From JAGVSR01 sp963750715 (GTDB lineage Bacteria > Pseudomonadota > Alphaproteobacteria > Rhizobiales > Hyphomicrobiaceae): a stretch of 64,000 nt of DNA. Each line of letters opens with the position of its first letter. Within the stretch, counting starts at the first letter, position 1. Made by a program: the position numbers and the translations under genes. The stretch covers positions 556,385 to 620,384 of the forward strand of contig CAVVRP010000008.1 of NCBI GenBank assembly GCA_963750715.1, in the 5' to 3' direction. A model generated the notes under the pieces. The model ran no database searches, had not been told where the DNA came from, and saw only the letters and a program-made list of their open reading frames with translations. Shown here piece after piece: positions 44,522 through 53,173 of this stretch.

Positions 44522-44701
44522 CTAAACTGATTCCACCACGCCGTGGGACTGCACACCTAGTGGCATTATGGAAGTTGGCTTCGCACGCCGTGTGCCACAC
44601 GTGGAAGCCTTGATTCATAGGCCTGTCGAGTGTGGAGATGTCGGTGCGTGCTGTCCGATTATGCCGGGTGCGCAGAAGTTGGGCAGAGCTGCGCGGTTCC
44701 G

Positions 44702-47700
44702 TTAGCCTTCGATCACCGCCAGGAGATCCTTGGCGTCGACCATGTTGCCGGGATGGACGAGAAGCTCTCCGACAACGCCGGGGCGCGGAGCACGCAAGGC
44801 CGTCTCCATCTTCATGGCCTCCAGTGTCATCACAACATCGCCGGCCTTCACGCGCGCACCCTCCTTCACGGCGACGGAAGAGACGGTACCGGGGAAGGGC
44901 GCGGCCAAGTGAGCCTCGTTGCCTTCCTCGGCCTTGCGGCGCGCGATCACCTTCGCAGCCGCCGCGCGATTGGGGACGCGGATGGCTCGCGGCTGGCCAT
45001 TCAGTTCGAAGAACACCTTCACCTGGCCTTCGTCGTCCACGTCACCGATGGTCTGCAATAGGATGACGAGAGTCTTGCCGACTTCGAGATCGACGGAGAT
45101 CTCGTCACCGGGATGCATGCCGTAGAAGAACACGCGGGTTGGCAGCACGGAGACGGGGCCGTACTTTCGAGCCATGGCGATGAATTCAGTGAAGATCTTC
45201 GGATACATGACATAGCTGGCGAGCTCGTCATCATCGAGCTTGCGGCCGCATTTCTTCTCTGCTTCGGCCCGTATGGCGTCGAAATCGGCCGGCGGCAGCA
45301 GCGAGCCGGGCCGTACGGTGATGGGATTATTGTCCCCCAATGCCTTGAGTTGGATGATTTCCGGCCAGCCTCCGAAAGGTTGGCCGAGATCGCCGCGCAG
45401 CATCTCGACGACGGAGGCGGGGAAAGCAACGTCCTTATCCGGATCGAGCACGTCGGTTGCTGTGATGCCCTGGCTCACCATCATCAGCGCCATATCGCCG
45501 ACCACCTTCGATGACGGCGTGACCTTCACGATATCGCCGAACATATCGTTCGCCTCGCGATAAGCGCGGGCGACTTCGTGCCAGCGTCCTTCGAGGCCGA
45601 TCGAGCGGGCCTGTTCTTTCAGGTTGGTAAATTGGCCGCCCGGCATTTCGTGCAGGTAAACCTCGGAGGCGCCACTCGTCAGATCGGATTCGAATGCCGC
45701 GTACTGGTCGCGCACGGCTTCCCAGTAGAATGAGATGCGCCGTATCGCTTCGGGCGAAAGGCCGGTGTCTTTATCGGTGTTGCGCAAGGCCTCGACGATC
45801 GAGCCAAGGCACGGCTGCGACGTGGTGCCGGACATGGAATCGATGGCGGCATCGACGGCATCGACGCCCGCGTCGATTGCCGCCAGCACCGTGGCGGCTG
45901 CGATCCCGGAGGTGTCGTGCGTATGGAAGTGGATCGGAAGGTCAACGGCCTCGCGCAGCGCCTTGAACAGGACGCGCGCCGCAGCCGGCTTTAGCAGGCC
46001 GGCCATGTCCTTCACGCCTAGGACATGCGCGCCAGTCTTCTCGATCTCCTTTGCCAGCGAGACATAGTAGGCGAGATCGAACTTCGGCCGCGCGGGATCC
46101 AGGATGTCACCAGTGTAGCACAAGGCGCCTTCGCACAGTTTTCCGGACTCCAGAACAGCGTCGATCGAGACGCGCATCTGTTCGACCCAGTTGAGGCAGT
46201 CAAAAACGCGAAACAGGTCAATACCGCCATTGGCGGCCTGCTGCACGAAGAAGCGGACGGCATTGTCCGGATAGTTGGTGTAACCAACTCCATTGGCCCC
46301 GCGGATCAGCATCTGTGTCAGGATGTTGGGCACCTTCTCGCGAATGGCGGCGAGCCGGTCCCACGGATCTTCCGTCAGAAAGCGCATGGCGACATCGAAG
46401 GTCGCGCCACCCCAGCATTCGAGAGAAAACATCTGCGGCAGCCCACGACTGTAGGCTTCCGCCACGGCAACAATGTCATGGCTGCGAAACCGTGTCGCCA
46501 ACAGCGACTGGTGCGCATCGCGCATCGTCGTATCGGTTACGAGAATGCGCTTTTGCTCCTTCATCCAACGTGCAAATTTTTCCGGGCCGAGCTTGGCGAG
46601 AATCTGGCGGCTGCCGGCCTCTGCGTCCTCTCTGAATACCGGCGGAATAGGCACGGGCGCGCCGGCGCGGGGCAGCAGACGGCCCTTTGTCTCGGGATGG
46701 CCGTTGACGGTGACGTCCGCGATCCAGGCGAGCAGCTTCGTTGCCCGGTCGCGGCGTTTGGTGAAGGCAAATAGTTCGGGGCTCTCGTCGATGAAGCGTG
46801 TCGTGGCGGCGTTGCGGCGGAAGCGGGGATGGGCCAGCACGGCTTCCAGGAAAGGTAGGTTCGTCGCTACGCCGCGAATGCGGTACTCGCGGATCGCGCG
46901 GTCCATCCGGTCGATGGCCTCGATCGCCGTAGGCGCCCAGGCGGTGACTTTTTCCAGAAGCGGATCGTAGAAGCGCGTGACGACGGCCCCGGAATAGGCG
47001 GTGCCGCCGTCGATGCGAATGCCAAAGCCCATGGCGCCGCGATAGGCAGTGATGCGGCCATAGTCCGGCATGAAGTTGTTTTCGGGGTTTTCCGTCGTGA
47101 TACGGCACTGAAGGGCGTGGCCGTTCAGGCGAATGTTCGTCTGCGCCGGAATACCGGTTTCATCGAGCCTGCCGATGTGGGCACCTTCGGCAATCCGGAT
47201 CTGCGCCTTGACGATATCGAGCCCGGTCACGACCTCGGTGACGGTGTGCTCGACCTGGATACGCGGGTTGACCTCGATGAAGTAGAACGCGTTCGTGTCC
47301 GCGTCCATGAGGAACTCGACGGTGCCGGCCCCACAGTAATCTGTTGCCTTGCCGATCTTCAGCGCGGCATCGCAAATCTCTCTGCGCTGATCGTCATCGA
47401 GATAAGGAGCCGGCGCCCGTTCAATGACCTTTTGGTTCCGCCGCTGGATGGTGCAATCGCGCTCGAACAGATGAACGATGTTGCCGTGCCGGTCACCGAG
47501 GATCTGCACCTCGACATGGCGCGCCCGCTGTACCAGCTTTTCCAGATAGACTTCATCCTTCCCGAATGCAGCGCCGGCCTCGCGCCGCGCCGCAGCGACG
47601 CTGTCGATCAGCGTTTTCTCGTCCAGGATCGGGCGCATGCCGCGTCCGCCGCCGCCCCACGACGCTTTCAGCATCAAAGGGTAGCCAATCTTTGCTGCGG

Positions 47701-48166
47701 CAGCCAAGATGGTGTCAGGAACGGTCGGCAGCGGGTCGGTCGCAGGCATGACGGGCACGCCGATCGAGCTGGCGAGGTTGCGTGCGTCGACCTTGTTGCC
47801 GAGTGTGCGCAGGGTCTTTGGATCGGGCCCAATGAAGATCACGCCAGCTTTAGCGCAGGCTTCGGCAAGCTCGGGACTTTCAGATAGAAATCCGTACCCC
47901 GGATGAATGGCGTCGGCCCGCGCCAACTTGGCTACGCGAATGATTTCGGGAATCGACAGATAGGATTCAAGCGGACCCATCGGACGTTCGAGGTGGGGTC
48001 CGCGGCCAACGATGTAGGCTTCGTCTGCCTTAAAGCGGTGGAGCGAGAGCTTGTCCTCCTCCGCGTAGATGGCCACGGTTTCGATGTCGAGTTCGGTCGC
48101 CGCGCGAAATACGCGGATTGCGATCTCGGATCGGTTGGCGACGAGGAGTTGGCGGATGGACGGCAT
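44702..48166 (-). CDS. pyc: pyruvate carboxylase
   Basis: The 1154-residue biotin enzyme carboxylates pyruvate to oxaloacetate (anaplerosis, gluconeogenesis). Domains in order: biotin carboxylase (about 5-455, with KASWGGGGRGMRPI for ATP and EVNPRIQVEHTVTEVVTG), carboxyltransferase (about 530-810, with TDTTMRDAHQSLLATRFRS and HFHTHDTSGI metal ligands), a tetramerisation/allosteric stretch, and the biotinyl domain whose lysine is in LEAMKMETALRAP (about residue 1120). Length is at the family norm. It lies downstream of infC but is separated by a terminator. Its place beside the betaine-to-pyruvate operon is suggestive only. Confidence 0.96.
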   Translation of the reverse strand: MPSIRQLLVANRSEIAIRVFRAATELDIETVAIYAEEDKLSLHRFKADEAYIVGRGPHLERPMGPLESYLSIPEIIRVAKLARADAIHPGYGFLSESPELAEACAKAGVIFIGPDPKTLRTLGNKVDARNLASSIGVPVMPATDPLPTVPDTILAAAAKIGYPLMLKASWGGGGRGMRPILDEKTLIDSVAAARREAGAAFGKDEVYLEKLVQRARHVEVQILGDRHGNIVHLFERDCTIQRRNQKVIERAPAPYLDDDQRREICDAALKIGKATDYCGAGTVEFLMDADTNAFYFIEVNPRIQVEHTVTEVVTGLDIVKAQIRIAEGAHIGRLDETGIPAQTNIRLNGHALQCRITTENPENNFMPDYGRITAYRGAMGFGIRIDGGTAYSGAVVTRFYDPLLEKVTAWAPTAIEAIDRMDRAIREYRIRGVATNLPFLEAVLAHPRFRRNAATTRFIDESPELFAFTKRRDRATKLLAWIADVTVNGHPETKGRLLPRAGAPVPIPPVFREDAEAGSRQILAKLGPEKFARWMKEQKRILVTDTTMRDAHQSLLATRFRSHDIVAVAEAYSRGLPQMFSLECWGGATFDVAMRFLTEDPWDRLAAIREKVPNILTQMLIRGANGVGYTNYPDNAVRFFVQQAANGGIDLFRVFDCLNWVEQMRVSIDAVLESGKLCEGALCYTGDILDPARPKFDLAYYVSLAKEIEKTGAHVLGVKDMAGLLKPAAARVLFKALREAVDLPIHFHTHDTSGIAAATVLAAIDAGVDAVDAAIDSMSGTTSQPCLGSIVEALRNTDKDTGLSPEAIRRISFYWEAVRDQYAAFESDLTSGASEVYLHEMPGGQFTNLKEQARSIGLEGRWHEVARAYREANDMFGDIVKVTPSSKVVGDMALMMVSQGITATDVLDPDKDVAFPASVVEMLRGDLGQPFGGWPEIIQLKALGDNNPITVRPGSLLPPADFDAIRAEAEKKCGRKLDDDELASYVMYPKIFTEFIAMARKYGPVSVLPTRVFFYGMHPGDEISVDLEVGKTLVILLQTIGDVDDEGQVKVFFELNGQPRAIRVPNRAAAAKVIARRKAEEGNEAHLAAPFPGTVSSVAVKEGARVKAGDVVMTLEAMKMETALRAPRPGVVGELLVHPGNMVDAKDLLAVIEG

Positions 48167-48224
48167 GGAACAAGTCTAGCCGAACCCGGACTTGCGTCGA
48201 GTCCAATACCGACATGACCCGGCC

Positions 48225-48262
48225 TCAAAACGACAAGGACGCCCAGTTTGCGCTGGCGTCCT
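48225..48262 (-). terminator. probable terminator downstream of infC
   Basis: AGGACGCC (48236-48243) pairs with GGCGTCCT (48255-48262), 8 bp with an 11-nt loop. On the minus strand it is followed by TTGTCGTTTTGAGG. It lies 24 nt past the infC stop, before pyc. Confidence 0.6.
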
Positions 48263-48286
48263 CGGGCTCGTCCCGATCAAGCGGGC

Positions 48287-48826
48287 TTACTTGGGCGCAA
48301 GAACCATGACCATCTGGCGGCCTTCGAATCGCGGTTCGGATTCGACCTTGGAGATCTGCTCCGTGTCCGCCTTCACACGACGCAGCACGTCCATTCCCAG
48401 ATGCTGATGGGCCATCTCGCGGCCACGGAAGCGCAGGGTGATCTTGACCTTATCGCCTTCCTCGAAAAACCGGCGAATGGCCTTCATCTTGACGTCATAG
48501 TCATGATCGTCGATGCCCGGACGCATCTTGATCTCTTTGATCTCGACGATTTTCTGGTGCTTGCGGGCCTCTGCGGCCTTTTTCTGCTCCTGGTACTTGT
48601 ACTTTCCGAAGTCCAGGATCTTGCAGACCGGAGGCTCGGCGTCGGGCGAAACCTCAACGAGGTCGAGACCGGCTTCGAGCGCCCGTGTCATGGCCTCAAG
48701 CTTGGGAATGACACCGATATTTTGACCGGTTTCGTCGATCAGTCGGACTTCGCGGGCCCGGATGGCTTCATTGATCCTTGGGCCGGATTGCTCGCGTTCG
48801 GGCGCGGCGCGGGTGGGCTTTCGAAT
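48287..48826 (-). CDS. infC: translation initiation factor IF-3, with apparent AUU start
   Basis: IF-3 prevents 30S-50S association and proofreads the start codon. The 179-residue product has the N-domain (RINEAIRAREVRLIDETGQNIGVI), the lysine-rich helix linker (CKILDFGKYKYQEQKKAAEARKHQKIVEIKEIKMRP) and the C-domain (KVKITLRFRGREMAHQHLG). The start is best read as AUU at 48826-48824: AAGGAG at 48839-48834 is exactly 7 nt upstream, and the protein then begins MRKPTRAAP. The only other start nearby, TTG at 48832, would leave 1 nt after that site. An AUU start is the basis of IF-3 autoregulation in Escherichia coli. rpmI and rplT do not follow here. Confidence 0.95.
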   Translation of the reverse strand: MRKPTRAAPEREQSGPRINEAIRAREVRLIDETGQNIGVIPKLEAMTRALEAGLDLVEVSPDAEPPVCKILDFGKYKYQEQKKAAEARKHQKIVEIKEIKMRPGIDDHDYDVKMKAIRRFFEEGDKVKITLRFRGREMAHQHLGMDVLRRVKADTEQISKVESEPRFEGRQMVMVLAPK

Positions 48827-48839
48827 GTTCAAACTCCTT
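48824..48839 (-). promoter_or_regulatory. infC Shine-Dalgarno and AUU start
   Basis: On the minus strand TAAGGAG is followed by TTTGAAC and then ATT CGA AAG. The 7-nt spacer is ideal. This rare start codon lets IF-3 repress its own translation, by analogy with enteric bacteria. Confidence 0.8.
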
Positions 48840-48985
48840 ATGCAGCTTCAGATGTGGTTCTGCGCAATAACTAATCGGGCGTCATCGATGCCTCGGCAAC
48901 GCCCGTTTTCATAGCAGAGTGACAATTGTGGGGAAAGAGTTGCAAGTCAAGCAATGCCGAGCGTATGCAACTCAAATGCCCATAA

Positions 48986-50227
48986 TCAATTGGCTTTTGT
49001 TGCTTCGAACGCGGCGGCGAGTCCGGTTCCAAGCAATCTATCGTAAACGGCCAAAGTTCGTGCCCGCATGGTGTCGAGGGTGAAATTCTCCATCACATGG
49101 CGCCGGGCGCGGGCGCACATGGCGGCCCGCTGCGGCGAGGTGAGGGCCAGCGCCTGGCCAAGCGCGTCCGCCAAGTCAGACGGATCGGACGGCGGCACCA
49201 GCCAGCCGGTCGCCTGATCCGCGGCGACCATCGGCGCCGCCAGAACCGTTTCGGGGGGAGCGCCAATCCTGGTCGCAATCACCGGACAGCCCATGACCTG
49301 TGCTTCCGTCGCAGTGCGGCCGAAGGCCTCCGGCTCACTCGACGCGACGACCGCGACCCTGGCCAGTGCATAGGCGGCCGGCATGTCATCGACGTGGCCG
49401 GCGATGATGACCTGGCCACCGAGACCATGTTTGGCGATCCGCTGCCGGAGGTGCTCCGCGTAGCCGTCGCGGCCTTGCGGATCGCCAGCGAGAACAACCT
49501 TTACATCTTCCAGATATCCGCGCTGACGCAACAGTGCGGCGGCGTCGATCAACGAGGTCTGACCCTTCCAGGCGGTAAGCCGCGCTGCTTGCAGCACGAT
49601 GCGGTCGCCGGGTCTGGTATTCCAGGTCCGCGCGACTTTGGCCAGCCGCTCCGGTGCGATTGCTGCGGGATCGAACACCGCGCCATCGACCCCGCGATGA
49701 ATGATTTCGATGCGATCGCGTGGTGTCGCATAACGTTCTGCAATAAGGTTTGCGGTGAAGGCGGAGTTGGCGATGACGATGTCGCCTCGCGCCATCACGC
49801 TGTTGTACAGTTTCTTCAGGCGGCCGTTTTCGCTGTAAGCGCCGTGATATGTCGTAACGAAGGGAACGCCTGTTCTGCGGCTCGCGCGGAGCGCGCTCCA
49901 GGCAGGCGCCCGGCTGCGCGCATGAACGAGATCGACTTTCTCGTCATGGATCAGGCGGCCGATGCGGACGGCGTTTGCGAGGATCACCGCCGGGTTTTTG
50001 CTGGCGGCAGGAAAGGGAATGAATTCGGCCCCGGCAGCGGTAAGTCGCGGTGCCAGCCGCCCCCCTTCCGAGAGCACGATGGCGCGGCCGCCGGCGGCGA
50101 CAATGGCGCTCGCGATCTCGATCGTCGACAGCTCTGCGCCGCCGGCATCGAGTTCAGGAATGATCTGCAATATGGTGGGTCGCTCGGCGGCCACGGATAC
50201 AGGCTCCGGTATAGGGACAAGTCTCAT
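48986..50227 (-). CDS. GT4-family glycosyltransferase
   Basis: The 413-residue protein is a GT-B fold retaining glycosyltransferase. The N-terminal domain (LQIIPELDAGGAELSTIEIASAI, DLVHARSRAPAWSALRASR) binds the acceptor. The C-terminal domain has the nucleotide-sugar motifs LQAARLTAWKGQTSLIDA, VIIAGHVDDMPAAYALARVAV and the E-x7-E signature EPEAFGRTATEAQVMG. No membrane helix is visible. Substrate is unknown; lipopolysaccharide core or polysaccharide is likely by family. The ATG at 50227 is only 3 nt from the divergent hydrolase start. Confidence 0.88.
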   Translation of the reverse strand: MRLVPIPEPVSVAAERPTILQIIPELDAGGAELSTIEIASAIVAAGGRAIVLSEGGRLAPRLTAAGAEFIPFPAASKNPAVILANAVRIGRLIHDEKVDLVHARSRAPAWSALRASRRTGVPFVTTYHGAYSENGRLKKLYNSVMARGDIVIANSAFTANLIAERYATPRDRIEIIHRGVDGAVFDPAAIAPERLAKVARTWNTRPGDRIVLQAARLTAWKGQTSLIDAAALLRQRGYLEDVKVVLAGDPQGRDGYAEHLRQRIAKHGLGGQVIIAGHVDDMPAAYALARVAVVASSEPEAFGRTATEAQVMGCPVIATRIGAPPETVLAAPMVAADQATGWLVPPSDPSDLADALGQALALTSPQRAAMCARARRHVMENFTLDTMRARTLAVYDRLLGTGLAAAFEATKAN

Positions 50228-50230
50228 AGG

Positions 50231-51046
50231 ATGACCCAGGTCGAACCGCAATTCTTGACATTTGGTTCCGCTGATCTGCAGCGGCGCATCGCGTATGTCG
50301 CGGCGCCAGCCGACAGCATGGATGCGGCCGGATTGATCTGGCTGTCCGGCTTCCGTTCGGACATGGCGAGCGCCAAGGCGTCGGCGATCGCCGAATTCGC
50401 GGCCGAACGCGGTTTCGGCATGACGCGCTTCGACTATTCCGGCCATGGGCTGTCCGACGTTGCTTTTGAAAAATGCACGATCGGCATGTGGCTCGAAGAA
50501 GCGGAGGCGGTATTCACCCGCGTGACGTCAGGTCCACAGATCATCATCGGCTCCAGCATGGGCGGCCATATCGCGCTGATGTTGCTGAAGCGCATGATGT
50601 CGAAGCAACCAAAAGAGGCCGCGCGCATCGCCGGGCTCGTGTTGATCGCTCCCGCCTGGGACATGACGGAGGAGTTGATGTGGCGCCAGTTCACTGAGCC
50701 GGCGCGGCTTCAGCTTATGGAAAATGGCGTTTACATGCGGCCGTCCGAATTCGGTGACCCGTACCCCATCACACGGGCGCTGATCGAAGAAGGGCGAAAT
50801 CATCTCCTCGGCCGCACGCCGTTCGATCCGGGTCGGCCGGTATCGATACTTCAAGGACTAAAGGACGAGGCGGTGCCGGCCGCGCATTCGCGGGAACTCA
50901 TGAAGATCCTGACTGGTGACTCGGTTAGCATGATCGAGATAACCGACGGAGAACATCGCCTTTCACGACCGCAGGATCTGGAACTGCTTTACGGCGCCAT
51001 AGACACGATCGCAGCGCCAGGTTCGTCAGTCCGCCGTTCTCAGTGA
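50231..51046 (+). CDS. alpha/beta hydrolase
   Basis: A 271-residue alpha/beta hydrolase. Landmarks are IWLSGFRSDMASAKA, GFGMTRFDYSGHGLSD, the nucleophile elbow IIGSSMGGHIALML (Ser near 106), LQGLKDEAVPAAHS with the acidic residue, and DGEHRLSRPQD with the catalytic His. Sequence style resembles mitochondrial ABHD10-like thioesterases, but the substrate is unknown. The ATG at 50231 is chosen. The same frame stays open upstream across the antisense glycosyltransferase, a reading-frame shadow. It converges on the coiled-coil gene with a 21-nt overlap of 3' ends. Confidence 0.87.
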   Translation: MTQVEPQFLTFGSADLQRRIAYVAAPADSMDAAGLIWLSGFRSDMASAKASAIAEFAAERGFGMTRFDYSGHGLSDVAFEKCTIGMWLEEAEAVFTRVTSGPQIIIGSSMGGHIALMLLKRMMSKQPKEAARIAGLVLIAPAWDMTEELMWRQFTEPARLQLMENGVYMRPSEFGDPYPITRALIEEGRNHLLGRTPFDPGRPVSILQGLKDEAVPAAHSRELMKILTGDSVSMIEITDGEHRLSRPQDLELLYGAIDTIAAPGSSVRRSQ

Positions 51047-52183
51047 AGCGGCTCGAGCGTCTTTCAAGCCGGCGGCGAGTGCCGCTTCCAGGCGCTGGGG
51101 CCCGACTTCTCGGGCGATAGCCTCCGGTACGATCCAGGCTCTGTAACCAGCGGCACTCACAGTCTTGCCGCAGGCGAGCTGTCCGGCGAACACTCCGCAG
51201 GTTTTATCGACGCTCACCGCACTGACGGCGCGCCTGTCGTGACGCAGGATGCGAAGGTCAACGGGCTGGATGGGGACGGACGGGCCATCGAACTCGATCT
51301 CGCGGAAGATGCAGGTGAGCGAATGACGGCATGACCACGCGCGCTTGCCGAGCGTGTTGCCGGCGCCAAGTGCCTTGGCGAGAGGCATCGCCTTGGCGGG
51401 TCTGTCGCTTCCCGTACCCACAAAACAGGTATTGCCAGAGCAGAGTATCGGGTCGGCCGTTTTCTCGAACCGGCGGATGCCGCGATCGCCCGGTTCCATG
51501 ACCAGCAGAACCGTGACACGCTGATCGTTTGCTTCGCCCGTTGACGGTATGAATGACGGCGGCTCGCCAAGTGAGGCAGGTGCGGCCCCGAGCGACATGC
51601 GCACTTCGGGAACCGCCGTAACTGGACCGGATGGCTTTTGCGCGGCTTCGCGCGCTTTACGGACTTTGCGGAGCTTTTCAGACAGGCGTTCGGCCTCCGC
51701 CTCTCGTTCGGCCTCCATTGCGCGCCGCGCTTCATCCTTTAGGCGCGCGGTTTCTTGTTCGTTTGCGGCTTCGGCGGCCTGACGGGCGCGCTCCTCAAAG
51801 GCGGCCTTTTCGGCGGTGGCGGTGCGGTTTGCCTCTCCGGCGGCAGATGCGGCATCCGCGTCGGCTTTGCGGCGATCGTCTTCGGCCTGGCGTTCAGTCG
51901 CTTCGAGACGCGCTCGTTCGAGTATTTCGGCCTTCTCCGACTTCATCCGCTCTTCGAGTTGCGCAGCTTCGGCGTCGCGACGGATGCGTTCCGCCTCAGC
52001 GGTCGCCGGATCCGCCTTGGGGGCTGCCGTATCGGCGGGTTTCTTGTCCATCGCGGAGGAGAACTTGTCGGCGATGTTATGCGCCGTCGCGGCGCGATCC
52101 TCCGCCGCCATTGCGGGAAGGTTCAGAGTTGACACAGCCAGCACGGCGAACACGGCACGAGCAGCCGGGGTGAAGCGCGACAT
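51026..52183 (-). CDS. secreted coiled-coil protein with a cysteine-containing C-terminal domain, function unknown
   Basis: The 385-residue protein has a signal peptide (MSRFTPAARAVFAVLAVSTLNLPAMA, cleavage likely after AMA near 26). A long Glu/Ala/Arg-rich coiled coil follows (about 60-190). The C-terminal domain (about 205-375) has six cysteines in three local pairs (ILCSGNTCF, WSCRHSLTCIF, KTCGVFAGQLACG), consistent with three disulfides in the periplasm. I recognise no catalytic motif. It may span or scaffold the periplasm. The gene is alone, with a 21-nt overlap of 3' ends with the hydrolase. Confidence 0.82.
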   Translation of the reverse strand: MSRFTPAARAVFAVLAVSTLNLPAMAAEDRAATAHNIADKFSSAMDKKPADTAAPKADPATAEAERIRRDAEAAQLEERMKSEKAEILERARLEATERQAEDDRRKADADAASAAGEANRTATAEKAAFEERARQAAEAANEQETARLKDEARRAMEAEREAEAERLSEKLRKVRKAREAAQKPSGPVTAVPEVRMSLGAAPASLGEPPSFIPSTGEANDQRVTVLLVMEPGDRGIRRFEKTADPILCSGNTCFVGTGSDRPAKAMPLAKALGAGNTLGKRAWSCRHSLTCIFREIEFDGPSVPIQPVDLRILRHDRRAVSAVSVDKTCGVFAGQLACGKTVSAAGYRAWIVPEAIAREVGPQRLEAALAAGLKDARAASLRTAD

Positions 52184-52303
52184 GACACCAGTCTCTCGAT
52201 TGACTTAGCAACTTTCAGACGCCGGACATTGCGGACACATCATCCGCGTCAATTCTGGCAACAAACAGGTTCGATGTTGAACGAGAGCTGAACGCGCGAT
52301 GGG

Positions 52304-53173
52304 TCAGGTGGAAGATGCCGCGATCGCTGCGATGCCTTCCCTAAAAGTCGGATAGGCAAGGCGCACGCCAATATCCGACTTGATGCGGGTATTGTTCACG
52401 CGCTTGTTGTCGGAATAAAAGCTGCGGGCCATGGGTGATAGCTCTGCATCTTGATAGGCAATCTCCGGCGGCAGGGGGACACCAAGGAGCCTCGCGGCGA
52501 AGGCGATCACGTCCTGCGGCGGGGCCGGTTCGTCGTCGGTGACGTTGAAAATCCCACCTGCGTCGGGATGGGCGATGGCCGCCAGCAGCGTGGCGGCGAT
52601 ATCGTCGACGTGGATGCGGTTGAACACTTGCCCCGGCTTTATGATCCGCCGTGCGGTTCCTTCCTTGAGATTGTCGATCGCGCTGCGCCCGGGACCGTAT
52701 ATGCCCGATAGTCGAAACACGGCGACCGGCTTTTCGCCGAGCCGACCAAGCTCGATCCAGGCTTTCTCGGCCTGCATTCGTTGGACGGATCGCGGCGAAG
52801 TCGGGGCCAAAGGGCTATCTTCGTCGACCCAGCCGCCCTTCGCATCGCCGTAGACACCAACGGTTGAGAGATAACCGATCCAACGCAGTCCACTCGCGTC
52901 TACGATGGTCTCCGCGTAGTGGGTTAACACCGGGTCGCCCCCGGATCCGGGTGGCACCGACACGACGACGTGGCTTGCCGCTCGAATGGCGGCGCGGACA
53001 TCGTCGCTCGGCCGTGTGCCATCGAAAACGATGCCGTCTGCACCGGTTGCGCGGATACGCGCCGCTCCGCCAGCCGAGGTCGAAGTGCCCGTTATCTTCC
53101 AGCCGTCGGCCGCTATTCGGCGCGCTAGCGCCGAAGCGCTGTAGCCGAAACCGAAGCATAGGAGATGTTTCAC
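52304..53173 (-). CDS. NAD(P)-dependent epimerase/dehydratase-like SDR protein
   Basis: The 289-residue protein has an atypical extended-SDR Rossmann start (LLCFGFGYSASALARRIAADGWKITGTS), STVGVYGDAKGGWVDEDSPLAPTSPRSVQRMQAEKAW (Tyr-x3-Lys motif replaced, so catalysis is doubtful), RLSGIYGPGRSAI and FNRIHVDDIAATLLAAI. It resembles YeeZ-like proteins, whose role is unknown. The GTG at 53173 overlaps the queG stop (GTGA). Confidence 0.83.
   Translation of the reverse strand: MKHLLCFGFGYSASALARRIAADGWKITGTSTSAGGAARIRATGADGIVFDGTRPSDDVRAAIRAASHVVVSVPPGSGGDPVLTHYAETIVDASGLRWIGYLSTVGVYGDAKGGWVDEDSPLAPTSPRSVQRMQAEKAWIELGRLGEKPVAVFRLSGIYGPGRSAIDNLKEGTARRIIKPGQVFNRIHVDDIAATLLAAIAHPDAGGIFNVTDDEPAPPQDVIAFAARLLGVPLPPEIAYQDAELSPMARSFYSDNKRVNNTRIKSDIGVRLAYPTFREGIAAIAASST

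Noticed and set aside
49097..50230. A 378-codon upstream extension of the alpha/beta hydrolase frame
   Set aside because: It lies antisense to the glycosyltransferase and gives unlikely residues. The hydrolase fold begins right after ATG 50231.
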